Origin: Stagnihabitans sp038231775
Lineage (GTDB): Bacteria > Pseudomonadota > Alphaproteobacteria > Rhodobacterales > Rhodobacteraceae
Direction of reading: 5' to 3'
DNA length: 21,024 nt
Assembly (NCBI GenBank): GCA_038231775.1
Contig: JBBRKS010000066.1
Coordinates: forward strand, 1 to 21,024
Part shown: positions 1 to 6,692 of the stretch, piece by piece
Layout: each line of letters opens with the position of its first letter
Numbering within the stretch: position 1 is the first letter of the stretch
Position numbers and translations under genes: made by a program
The notes under the pieces: generated by a model
What the model was told of the DNA's origin: nothing
Seen by the model: the letters and a program-made list of their open reading frames with translations, nothing else
The model's database searches: none

Positions 1-332
1 CCAATCTGATCCAGCTTTCGCCCAACTACGCCCGTGCAGCACAAGACCTTGGCGCGGGCCGCTGGGCGACTTTTGTGCATGTTATCCTGCCGTTGACCTT
101 GCCCGGCGTGATCACAGGCGCGTTCGTGACCTTCGTTCTGTGCATCGGCGACTACATCACGCCGCAAATCCTGGGCGGTAACGCTGAACTGACCCTGCCG
201 CAGTTGATCATGCTGCAGATGGGGCGCAGCGGGAATTTCCCGATGGCTTCGGCCCTATCTGTGATCCTGATGGCGGTGGTGACACTCGCCTATGCCGGAT
301 GCAGCCGCTGGCTTAGACTGGACAGGCTGTAA
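1..332 (+). CDS. ABC transporter permease, PotB-type, 3' part only
   Basis: The C-terminal 109 or so residues of an inner-membrane permease of the binding-protein-dependent family; the frame is open from base 3 and the 5' end lies outside the window. The cytoplasmic EAA loop that docks on the ATPase is visible near the start (ARAAQDLGAG followed by VILPLTLPG). After it come hydrophobic segments around GAFVTFVLCIGDYITPQILGG and the last transmembrane helix SVILMAVVTLAYAG. The IGDYITPQILGG stretch resembles PotB-like permeases of polyamine/opine importers. The TAA stop is directly followed by the ATG of the next permease, so the two are translationally coupled and probably form a heterodimer. 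Substrate is not readable from the permease; the pxp genes downstream suggest 5-oxoproline or a related compound, which is inference. The periplasmic binding protein should be upstream of the window. Confidence 0.9.
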   Translation, partial: NLIQLSPNYARAAQDLGAGRWATFVHVILPLTLPGVITGAFVTFVLCIGDYITPQILGGNAELTLPQLIMLQMGRSGNFPMASALSVILMAVVTLAYAGCSRWLRLDRL

Positions 333-1100
333 ATGCGCATGCTGTCGTGGCTCTACCTGGCCCTCGCCTACGCCTTTGTCTTTCTGCCGGTCGTCGTGCT
401 GGTGGTCTTTTCGTTTCAGGATGGCCGTTTGCCGGTGCCGCCGTTCAAGGGCTTTTCCCTGCAATGGTATGACAAAGTCCTGAATGATTCCGGGTTGATG
501 ACGGCCCTGTGGCACTCGGCATTGGTGGCGTTTGTCTCGTCCGCTTTGGCGCTGGTGATGGGGTTTCTGGCTGCACATGCGCTGGCGCGGGTCAAGCTGC
601 CGGGGTCGGTGCTGATGCGCGGTTTGTTGATTGCACCGATGACGGTCAGCTATCTGATCATCGCTTTGGGGTTGCTGACCACGTTCAACCAGACCGGGGT
701 GAAGCTGTCATTGTGGACCGCCGGGATCGGCCATGTGGTGATCAACCTGCCTTTGTGTTTTGCCATCGCCTATGCTGCGATGGGGGATCACCAGAAGAAC
801 GCCGAACGCGCCGCCCGCGATCTGGGGGCGACCGAGATGCAGGTGCTGTGGCACATCTCTGCCCCCATGCTGGCCCCGGCCCTTGCGGCGGCGTTCTTTC
901 TGTCTGTGACATTCTCGTGGGACGAGTTCATCATCGCCTTCCTTCTGACCCGCTTTGACGTGACCTTGCCGGTGGAAATCTGGTCCATGCTGCGCTCTGG
1001 TCTGTCGCCTGCCACCAATGCGGTGGGGTCGCTGGTGTTTCTTGTGTCGATCTCTGCCGTCTTCGGGATGGAGATTTTCCTGTTCCGGAGGCCGAAATGA
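333..1100 (+). CDS. ABC transporter permease, PotC-type
   Basis: A complete 255-residue inner-membrane permease, the usual length for PotC-like proteins. Hydrophobic segments lie at about residues 6-27 (YLALAYAFVFLPVVVLVVF), 62-85, 97-117, 130-148, 183-205 and 230-252, fitting six transmembrane helices. The EAA loop is at about 158-177 (ERAARDLGAT then WHISAPM), and SWDEFIIAFLL at about 195-205 matches the PotC signature region. The start is the ATG immediately after the stop of the upstream permease; the stop overlaps the ATPase start as ATGA at 1097-1100. It forms the second half of the transport channel with the upstream permease. The substrate is inferred only from neighbours. Confidence 0.93.
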   Translation: MRMLSWLYLALAYAFVFLPVVVLVVFSFQDGRLPVPPFKGFSLQWYDKVLNDSGLMTALWHSALVAFVSSALALVMGFLAAHALARVKLPGSVLMRGLLIAPMTVSYLIIALGLLTTFNQTGVKLSLWTAGIGHVVINLPLCFAIAYAAMGDHQKNAERAARDLGATEMQVLWHISAPMLAPALAAAFFLSVTFSWDEFIIAFLLTRFDVTLPVEIWSMLRSGLSPATNAVGSLVFLVSISAVFGMEIFLFRRPK

Positions 1101-2095
1101 CCGCCAATGTCTCTATCCGATCGGTAACGCAAACCTATGGTGCGGCCCTTGCGCTGGACGATGTCAGCCTTGAGATTGCGGCGGGGGAGTTCGTGGTTCT
1201 TCTGGGGCCTTCGGGATGTGGTAAGACCACGCTGTTAAACCTGATCGGCGGCTTTACGGAACCTGTGTCGGGCAAGATCCTGATTGGTGGCAAGGATATG
1301 GGCGGTGTTTCCCCCGCGCAGCGACCGACCACCACGGTGTTTCAGGATTATGCCTTGTTCCCCCATATGACGCTGGCCGACAACGTTGGTTTTGGTCTGC
1401 GGATGCGCGGGATGGCCAAGCCTGTGCGGCGGGGAAAGGCGGAAGAAATGCTGGCCTTGGTCGGCTTGCCCGGCAAAGCTGACCGGCGCCCGCATGAACT
1501 GTCGGGTGGTCAGCGTCAGCGCGTTGCCCTTGCACGCGCGCTGGCGGTTTCGCCCGATGTGCTGCTGTTGGATGAACCCCTCGGCGCGCTGGACCTTAAA
1601 CTGCGCCGCGCCATGCAGGATGAACTTAAAGCCATCCAGCGCCGCGTCGGCACCACCTTTGTCCATGTGACCCATGATCAGGAAGAAGCCATGGCCATCG
1701 CCGACCGCATTGTCGTGATGAGCGCTGGAAAGATCGCCGACATCGGCCCGCCACGCGAGGTGTACCTGCATCCCAAAAGCCTGTTCTCTGCCGCTTTCAT
1801 GGGGGAAATCAATCAGATCCCGGTTGTGAACGGTCAAACCTCGCTTGGTCCGCTGGTCGCTGGTTCCGGCATACTACTGATCCGGCCAGAGTCGATTGGT
1901 TTGGCCGGGACCTTGGCGCTGGGGCCGTGCAAGGTCACAGATGCGGCGTTCTTTGGCACCCATGTGCGCGCCCATGTCAGCCCTGTGGCAGCCCCGGACC
2001 TGACTCTGACCGTCCATTTGCCGCAGACCAGTGCTACGGTTGCGGGTCAGGTTTTGACCCTGTTTGCCACCGATCATGTGGTGCTAAGCGAATGA
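1097..2095 (+). CDS. ABC transporter ATPase, PotA-type
   Basis: A 332-residue ATPase that powers the importer formed by the two permeases upstream. Motifs in order are Walker A GPSGCGKT at residues 37-44, Q-loop glutamine 83 (TTVFQDYALFPH), signature LSGGQ at 135-139, Walker B LLLDEP at 156-161 with glutamate 160, and switch histidine 193 (THDQEEA). Residues after about 240 form the C-terminal TOBE-like regulatory domain (LLIRPESIGL is typical). It starts in the ATGA overlap with the second permease and ends in another ATGA overlap with the metallo-hydrolase gene, so the four genes are one transcription and translation unit. All catalytic residues are present. The family covers spermidine, putrescine, Fe3+ and many other substrates, so the substrate is open. 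Confidence 0.95.
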   Translation: MTANVSIRSVTQTYGAALALDDVSLEIAAGEFVVLLGPSGCGKTTLLNLIGGFTEPVSGKILIGGKDMGGVSPAQRPTTTVFQDYALFPHMTLADNVGFGLRMRGMAKPVRRGKAEEMLALVGLPGKADRRPHELSGGQRQRVALARALAVSPDVLLLDEPLGALDLKLRRAMQDELKAIQRRVGTTFVHVTHDQEEAMAIADRIVVMSAGKIADIGPPREVYLHPKSLFSAAFMGEINQIPVVNGQTSLGPLVAGSGILLIRPESIGLAGTLALGPCKVTDAAFFGTHVRAHVSPVAAPDLTLTVHLPQTSATVAGQVLTLFATDHVVLSE

Positions 2096-2823
2096 CTGAC
2101 CGGTCAACCCCGCAAGACTGGTGGCGAATCCGGACCCTGTCCGATGGTGTCACCTGGATCGACGAACCGCATATCCACGAATTTTACCGCTGCAATGTGT
2201 GGCATGTCAGGGGCCGGGATGGCGATATGCTGGTGGACAGCGGCATGGGAGTGGTCAGTTTGCGGCACTGGGTGCCGCTGGTCAGCGAACGCCCGTTGCA
2301 GGCGGTGGCGAGCCATACGCATTTTGACCACATCGGCTGTCATCACGAATTCGCCTGCCGCCTCTGCCACGCGGCTGAGGCACAGTTTCTGGCCAATCCG
2401 ACCCGGGCCAACACCCTCGCGGACCCCTATGTGACCGATGAAATCTTTACCACATTGCCGCCGCAGCCCTATCTTTCGACCGACTATGCCGTGAAATCTG
2501 CACCCGCCACGCGCCTTTTAAACGACGGCGATGGGATAGATCTGGGCGATCGGCATTTTGAGGTGATCCACACACCGGGCCATTCGCCTGGCGGGATCGC
2601 CCTGTGGGAGGCGGCGTCTGGCATCCTGTTCTCGGGCGATATCGTCTATGACGGACCGTTGATCGAAGATACCTATCATGCGGATGCGGCTGACTATTTT
2701 GCTTCGATGCGTCGTCTTTATGATCTGCCGGTTCGCGTGGTGCATGGCGGGCATTTTGCCAGCTATGACGGGGTACGGCACCGCCAGATCATCGGCGACT
2801 GGCTGCGCGCCAAGGAGGGGTGA
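2092..2823 (+). CDS. MBL-fold metallo-hydrolase
   Basis: A 243-residue soluble hydrolase of the metallo-beta-lactamase superfamily. The HxHxDH metal motif is THTHFDH-like at residues 75-80 (HTHFDH), followed by H164 in TPGHSPGG, D183 in FSGDIVYDG and H218/H221 in VVHGGH, so a two-metal site looks complete. There is no signal peptide. The chosen ATG at 2092 overlaps the stop of the ATPase gene (ATGA); the same frame is open further upstream but that part is the ATPase gene in another phase. Being locked into the transporter operon, it probably acts on the imported compound, for example opening a lactam, lactone, ester or amide before or beside the 5-oxoprolinase. The superfamily is too broad to name the reaction. 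A gap of 169 bases with hairpin repeats separates it from pxpA. Confidence 0.88.
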   Translation: MTDRSTPQDWWRIRTLSDGVTWIDEPHIHEFYRCNVWHVRGRDGDMLVDSGMGVVSLRHWVPLVSERPLQAVASHTHFDHIGCHHEFACRLCHAAEAQFLANPTRANTLADPYVTDEIFTTLPPQPYLSTDYAVKSAPATRLLNDGDGIDLGDRHFEVIHTPGHSPGGIALWEAASGILFSGDIVYDGPLIEDTYHADAADYFASMRRLYDLPVRVVHGGHFASYDGVRHRQIIGDWLRAKEG

Positions 2824-2891
2824 CGGGCGTGGCGAAGGTCCGCGCGGTGTTTGTGTGGACTATTGCGGCTCTTTTCCGAACCGATGGCCAC

Positions 2892-2936
2892 GAATTTTCT
2901 GCGAAAATTCCAGCCCTGATTTTTCGCAGAAAAATC
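2892..2936. repeat. Pair of 19-nt palindromic repeats between the MBL gene and pxpA
   Basis: Two perfect hairpins lie in tandem. The first, GAATTTTCTGCGAAAATTC at 2892-2910, has an 8-bp stem and TGC loop. The second, GATTTTTCGCAGAAAAATC at 2918-2936, is the inverted orientation with a GCA loop. The two differ at mirrored stem positions so that pairing is kept. The same hairpin occurs at 19343-19361 and 19377-19395. No T-run follows, so they are not classic intrinsic terminators. They may act as an mRNA processing or stability element or be a dispersed palindromic repeat. Confidence 0.85.
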
Positions 2937-2992
2937 GTAGGCCTTGCATCCCGGCGTAGCTCGTTGTTGCATGACCCGAAACCGGGGGACCC

Positions 2993-3754
2993 ATGCGTAT
3001 CATCGACCTCAATTCCGACCTTGGTGAGGGGTTTGGCCCGTGGGCGATGGGCGATGATGCTGCCATGTTGGGGCTGGTCACATCGGTCAACATCGCCTGC
3101 GGTGGCCATGCGTCCGACCCGGAAACGATGTTTGCCACGTTGCGTCTGGCGGTCGAAAAGGGCGTCACAGTGGGTGCGCATCCCGGCTACAACGACCGTG
3201 AGGGGTTTGGCCGCCGCCTGATCCCGATGACCCCGGCAGAGATTGCCCGCATGACCGCCGCCCAGATCGGCACGCTGATGGGGGTGGCGGCCTTGGTGGG
3301 AACCCGGGTGTCCTATGTCAAGGCGCACGGGGCTTTGGCCAATCATGCCGCCGACACAAGGGCTGCTGCGGATGCGGTGGTTGCGGCGGTTCGGGCCATC
3401 TCGCCCGACCTCGCCCTGTTGGCGATTTCCGGGACCGAACTGGAACTTGCCGCCCGCGCCGCAGGTCAGCCGGTCTATTCTGAAATATTCGCTGATCGGG
3501 GCTATCTGTCGACCGGTCGCCTTGTGCCCCGAAGCAGGCCCGATGCGATGATCCACGATGCCAATACGGCGGCGGACCGGCTTTTGGCGTTCTTGGAGAC
3601 GGGTTTGATGCCCGTGGTTGACGGTGATCCGATCCATCTGGCCGCGCACTCCATCTGCATTCACGGCGACAGCCCGCATGCCGTTGCCATGGCCACAGAG
3701 ATCCGGGCGCGTCTGACGGCAGCGGGCGTCACGCTTGCCGCCTTCATGGCGTGA
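2993..3754 (+). CDS. pxpA: 5-oxoprolinase subunit PxpA (LamB/YcsF family)
   Basis: A 253-residue cytosolic protein of the LamB/YcsF family. With PxpB and PxpC it forms the ATP-dependent 5-oxoprolinase that opens pyroglutamate (5-oxo-L-proline) to glutamate. The N-terminus has the family hallmark IDLNSDLGEGFGPWAMGDD, then SVNIACGGHASDP, GAHPGYNDREGFGRR, YVKAHGAL and SEIFADRGYLSTGRLVPRS, in the usual order, and the length matches the family (about 245-255). The ATG at 2993 is preceded by a G-rich stretch (2984-2989) at short spacing. pxpB follows after four bases, and the A-B-C order is the canonical one. The function as a complete pxpABC set is well established for this family; involvement of the upstream ABC importer is inference from position. 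Confidence 0.95.
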   Translation: MRIIDLNSDLGEGFGPWAMGDDAAMLGLVTSVNIACGGHASDPETMFATLRLAVEKGVTVGAHPGYNDREGFGRRLIPMTPAEIARMTAAQIGTLMGVAALVGTRVSYVKAHGALANHAADTRAAADAVVAAVRAISPDLALLAISGTELELAARAAGQPVYSEIFADRGYLSTGRLVPRSRPDAMIHDANTAADRLLAFLETGLMPVVDGDPIHLAAHSICIHGDSPHAVAMATEIRARLTAAGVTLAAFMA

Positions 3755-3758
3755 ACCG

Positions 3759-4430
3759 ATGACCATCTACCGCCCCGTGGCAGACCACGCTGTGCTGGTG
3801 GAATTTGCCGCCACCATCACGGATGCCGCCCATGCGCAGGTGCTGGCTCTCGATCAGGCTTTGGCCGCGCACCCTTTCGCGGGCTTTCGTGAGGCGATCC
3901 CGGCCTTCGTCAACCTGCTGGTCGACTTTGATCCCACCCTGACCGACCATGCCAAGGTCGAGACGCATCTGCGACGTCTTGCCGGTCAGAACCCCAGGCC
4001 GCTTACCCCCACCACCCGTGATGTGCCGGTTTGTTACGAGGACGCACCCGATCTGGACGAGGTGGCCCACCGTACCGGCCTGACCCGCGACGCCGTCATC
4101 GCTGCCCATCTGGCCGGGGATTACCGTGTGTTCCTGTACGGCTTTGCCCCCGGATACGCCTATATGGGTGGTCTGCCAGACGCGCTGAGACTGGACCGCA
4201 AGGTCAGCCCGGTACGCGGCGTGCCTGCTGGCCGGGTGATCATCGCAGGGGCGCAATGCCTGATCACCACGCTGACCATGCCGACCGGCTGGTGGATCAT
4301 TGGCCGCACGCCAACCCGCGTGCTGACCGGCGACGAGGCCCGCCCGTTCCTGTTCGATGTCGGCGATCATATCCGGTTCCGCCGCATCTCTGCCGCCGAA
4401 TATGCCGCAAGTCATGGGGTCTCACCATGA
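3759..4430 (+). CDS. pxpB: 5-oxoprolinase subunit PxpB (KipI/AHS1 family)
   Basis: A 223-residue protein of the AHS1 (allophanate hydrolase subunit 1-like, KipI) family; with PxpC it makes the ATP-using half of the 5-oxoprolinase. The typical core is present: FLYGFAPGYAYMGGLPDALRL, then VSPVRGVPAGRVIIAG and GWWIIGRTP. The start is taken as the ATG at 3759, four bases after the pxpA stop, giving MTIYRPVADHAVLVEF, which aligns with family N-termini; the eight codons upstream in frame overlap pxpA. One departure from the family as I remember it: the usual PGGW before the IGRTP motif is PTGW here, and the preceding QTGIYP-like segment reads QCLITT. The stop overlaps the pxpC start as ATGA at 4427-4430. 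Confidence 0.93.
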   Translation: MTIYRPVADHAVLVEFAATITDAAHAQVLALDQALAAHPFAGFREAIPAFVNLLVDFDPTLTDHAKVETHLRRLAGQNPRPLTPTTRDVPVCYEDAPDLDEVAHRTGLTRDAVIAAHLAGDYRVFLYGFAPGYAYMGGLPDALRLDRKVSPVRGVPAGRVIIAGAQCLITTLTMPTGWWIIGRTPTRVLTGDEARPFLFDVGDHIRFRRISAAEYAASHGVSP

Positions 4431-5359
4431 CCCGCCTGCGCGTGGTCTTCGCCGGGCCGCATGTCACGCTGCAAGATGCCGGGCGCACCGGAATGATGCG
4501 CTACGGGGTGCCCGCCTCGGGTCCGATGGACCGCAATGCTTTCGCCATCGCACACGCCGCCCTTGGAAACGCGCCAGATGCGGTGGCGGTTGAGGTCTCA
4601 TCCGGGGGGCTGACGCTGGACTGTGTTGACGGGGCCGTCACCTTTGCCGTGGTCGGTGGCGGTTTCATCGTGCAAAAGGCGGCTGTGCGGGCTGGATCGT
4701 GGCAGGTGCAAACCTTGCGCGCGGGTGAGCGTCTGGTCATTCGCCCCGGCCCGTGGGGCAGCTGGACCTATCTGGCCTTTGCCGGAAAGCTGGTCGCGCC
4801 GCTTTGGCTGGGGAGTGCGGCAACCCACGGCCCCTCGGGGTTGGGTGGCGGCAGATTGGTGACGGGGCAGGACTTGCAGGTTGATCAGGCGCAGGTTTTG
4901 CCGACACGGGAAGGGCCGCTGCCTTGCCCGATCTGGGCGCGGCCCCGTCCGGTCCTTCATGCCGTCCTTGGCCCGCAAGACCGCTTCTTTTCTGCCGAAA
5001 GCCGTGGCGATTTGGGCAGCCTGCCGTTTCAGCTGACCAAGGATTATGACCGGATGGGCGTGCGCCTGCGCGGCCCATTGCTGATGCCGCAGGGCGCGCT
5101 GTCGATCCCGTCAGAACCGATCCTGCGCGGGTCGGTTCAGGTCGCGGGTGATGGGGTGGCGACGGTCATGCTGGCCGACCACGGCACGACAGGCGGCTAC
5201 CCCAAAATCGCCACCGTCATCGCCGACGATCTTGACGGCTTTGTGCAACTGCGCCCGAATGACGCCGTGCGCTTCCGGCTGATCTCGGCTGCGGATGCGG
5301 TCGCACGTGCCCGGCGCGGGGCCAAGACGCTGCAAGACTATCTGACGCGGTCGCCATAA
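4427..5359 (+). CDS. pxpC: 5-oxoprolinase subunit PxpC (KipA/AHS2 family)
   Basis: A 310-residue protein of the AHS2 (biotin-dependent carboxylase-like, KipA) family, partner of PxpB. Family landmarks are VTLQDAGRTGMMRYGVPASGPMDR at residues 12-35, NAPDAVAVEVSSGG, WTYLAFAGKL, the FQLTKDYDRMGVRLRGP block, EPILRGSVQVAGDG and MLADHGTTGGYPKIATVIADDLD. Length is within the family range (about 300-330). The start at 4427 is set by the ATGA overlap with pxpB; upstream in-frame codons lie inside pxpB. It is the last gene of the plus-strand operon; 184 bases further on a minus-strand regulator gene ends convergently. In some bacteria fused or neighbouring AHS1/AHS2 proteins serve urea/allophanate metabolism instead, but the adjacent PxpA makes 5-oxoprolinase by far the best reading. 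Confidence 0.94.
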   Translation: MTRLRVVFAGPHVTLQDAGRTGMMRYGVPASGPMDRNAFAIAHAALGNAPDAVAVEVSSGGLTLDCVDGAVTFAVVGGGFIVQKAAVRAGSWQVQTLRAGERLVIRPGPWGSWTYLAFAGKLVAPLWLGSAATHGPSGLGGGRLVTGQDLQVDQAQVLPTREGPLPCPIWARPRPVLHAVLGPQDRFFSAESRGDLGSLPFQLTKDYDRMGVRLRGPLLMPQGALSIPSEPILRGSVQVAGDGVATVMLADHGTTGGYPKIATVIADDLDGFVQLRPNDAVRFRLISAADAVARARRGAKTLQDYLTRSP

Positions 5360-5470
5360 ACGGAAGTCGAAAGACCACCCCAAGCGCGCAGGTTCATGGG
5401 CCACCCTACCCCTTTTGCATCACATGATTTGGTCGCCCCATATCCTCCTGCGCCGCCCCCCAATTGCTCT

Positions 5471-5514
5471 TTGCCCGAATACTCCCAAGGGGCACGGGGA
5501 GGCGGGCCTCCCCG
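5471..5514 (-). repeat. GC hairpin plus GGGAGTATT tail downstream of the AraC-type gene
   Basis: On the minus strand, 30 bases after the regulator stop codon, lies a perfect 8-bp hairpin CGGGGAGG-CCCG-CCTCCCCG (5495-5514), followed by TGCCCCTTGGGAGTATTCGG. The same layout, GC hairpin then C-rich bases then GGGATATTT-type tail, recurs twice at 10615-10829. It resembles the hairpin-plus-tail repeats I know to be common behind genes in Rhodobacteraceae and may terminate or protect transcripts from both convergent genes. Apart from this the gap 5360-5543 shows no gene. Confidence 0.6.
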
Positions 5515-5543
5515 CCGCAGCCAAGGGCGACCGGCCCGCAGCC

Positions 5544-6521
5544 TTATCGCAACCCGCTTGGGCTTTGGCCAAACTGCGCCCGAAAAGCCCGGCTTAAAGA
5601 TGAGGCGCTTGAGAATCCCGTCCGCAGTGCCACCTCTGCCAACGGATGCCTTGTGTCGGTGATCATTCGCCGCGCCGCCTGCAGCCGCAGCGACAGCGCA
5701 AACGCTGCCGGCGTGGTCTGCAATCCGGCGCGGAACAGGGTCTCCAGTCTGCGGACCGACAAGCCGGTCGCCCGCGCCGTTTCGGCTGCCGTTTCTGGCG
5801 CGTCGATCCGCGCCTCCATCCGTGCCACTGCCTGCGCCACACGCGCGTCAAGGCGGGGGTCATAACGGGGGTCGGCAAGAACCGGTGCGGCAATCTGCCG
5901 TTCTGACCCCGGGCGCGGCGTGGTCAGGAAGGACGCCGCCACCTGACGCGCCAATGCCGGACCGTGGCGCGACCCGATCAGATGCAGCATCAGGTCCGCC
6001 GCAGGCGACGCCCCCCCGGCGGTAAAGCGGTTGCGGTCAATCACCCAGCGGTCGGGCACCACGTCCACCTCGGGGTGGGCTGCGGCAAGATCCTCAAGAT
6101 CCTCCCAATGCACGGTGGCGCGGTGGCCCGCGAGCAGCCCGGCCCGCGCCAGAACCCAAGCGGCCGCATCAATCCCGCCAACCGCCGCAAAGCGCGGGGC
6201 CATGCGCGCCAGATCGCGGATCAGCGGACCCGTCGCCACCTCTGACTGCCGAAAGCCCGCAATCACCACCAACGCATCTGCCCCCTCTGCCGCCGCCAAT
6301 GGCCCCGAGGACGGCAGTTCGATCCCGCACGTCAATGGCACCGCGCGCCCATCGGGGGTGACAACCCGCCAGCGATAGGCCTGTTGCCCCAAATGGCGAT
6401 TTGCCGACCGCATCGGGTCCAGGGTCGAGGCGACCTCAAGGATCGACGACTGCGGCAGAACCAGCAGGGCCAGGGTCAACGGCTGCTGCGATGCGGCGAA
6501 GATTGATGCGCTTTTTGCCAT
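5544..6521 (-). CDS. cdhR: GATase1-like AraC-family transcriptional regulator, probably CdhR-type
   Basis: A 325-residue cytoplasmic transcription factor. The N-terminal half (from LTLALLVLPQSSILEVASTLDP to about residue 190) is a DJ-1/PfpI (GATase1-like) sensor domain. The nucleophile elbow reads GGIDAAAWVLARAGLL, with no cysteine, so it is a non-catalytic ligand-binding domain, followed by HRATVHWEDLEDLA as in GbdR/CdhR proteins. The C-terminal 100 residues carry two AraC helix-turn-helix units (AAETARATGLSVRRLETLF and LAEVALRTGFSSASSLSRAF, then FGQSPSGLR). Its position divergent from carnitine genes matches CdhR, the activator of carnitine dehydrogenase genes in pseudomonads; the name is by context. 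I chose the ATG at 6521 (MAKSAS). A GTG at 6548 would add nine residues, and neither has a clear ribosome site. Confidence 0.85.
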   Translation of the reverse strand: MAKSASIFAASQQPLTLALLVLPQSSILEVASTLDPMRSANRHLGQQAYRWRVVTPDGRAVPLTCGIELPSSGPLAAAEGADALVVIAGFRQSEVATGPLIRDLARMAPRFAAVGGIDAAAWVLARAGLLAGHRATVHWEDLEDLAAAHPEVDVVPDRWVIDRNRFTAGGASPAADLMLHLIGSRHGPALARQVAASFLTTPRPGSERQIAAPVLADPRYDPRLDARVAQAVARMEARIDAPETAAETARATGLSVRRLETLFRAGLQTTPAAFALSLRLQAARRMITDTRHPLAEVALRTGFSSASSLSRAFRAQFGQSPSGLR

Positions 6522-6548
6522 GTGGATTGCGTAAATCGTCAAGCGCAC

Positions 6549-6692
6549 GGTGACAAGCCCGCTATGGTGCGTTCATCTGTACGCCCTGCCTGCCGGTCAA
6601 AGATTCGGCTGGCGGGGTCTGCCCGGTCCTTTGCGCGTGTCAGGCGGCAAAGTCGGAAACGTATATCCTGACCCGTCCCGTTGGAGTGCACC
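6549..6692 (+). promoter_or_regulatory. Divergent control region between regulator and carnitine operon
   Basis: This gap must hold the promoters of both the AraC-type gene and the catabolic operon. I see an imperfect direct repeat, GGTCAAAGATTCGG at 6595-6608 and GGCAAAGTCGG at 6646-6656, which could be half-sites for an AraC-type activator; this is a weak, untested suggestion. A TATATC at 6662-6667 could be a -10 box for the plus-strand operon but has no good -35 partner, as is usual for an activator-dependent promoter. Confidence 0.35.
6683..6686 (+). promoter_or_regulatory. Ribosome binding site deciding the BKACE start
   Basis: GGAG stands six bases before the ATG at 6693. This favours that codon over the in-frame TTG at 6681 and the ATG at 6705. 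Confidence 0.6.

Noticed and set aside
2789..3766. Minus-strand open frame of 325 codons across pxpA
   Set aside because: Antisense shadow; pxpA on the plus strand has all family hallmarks.
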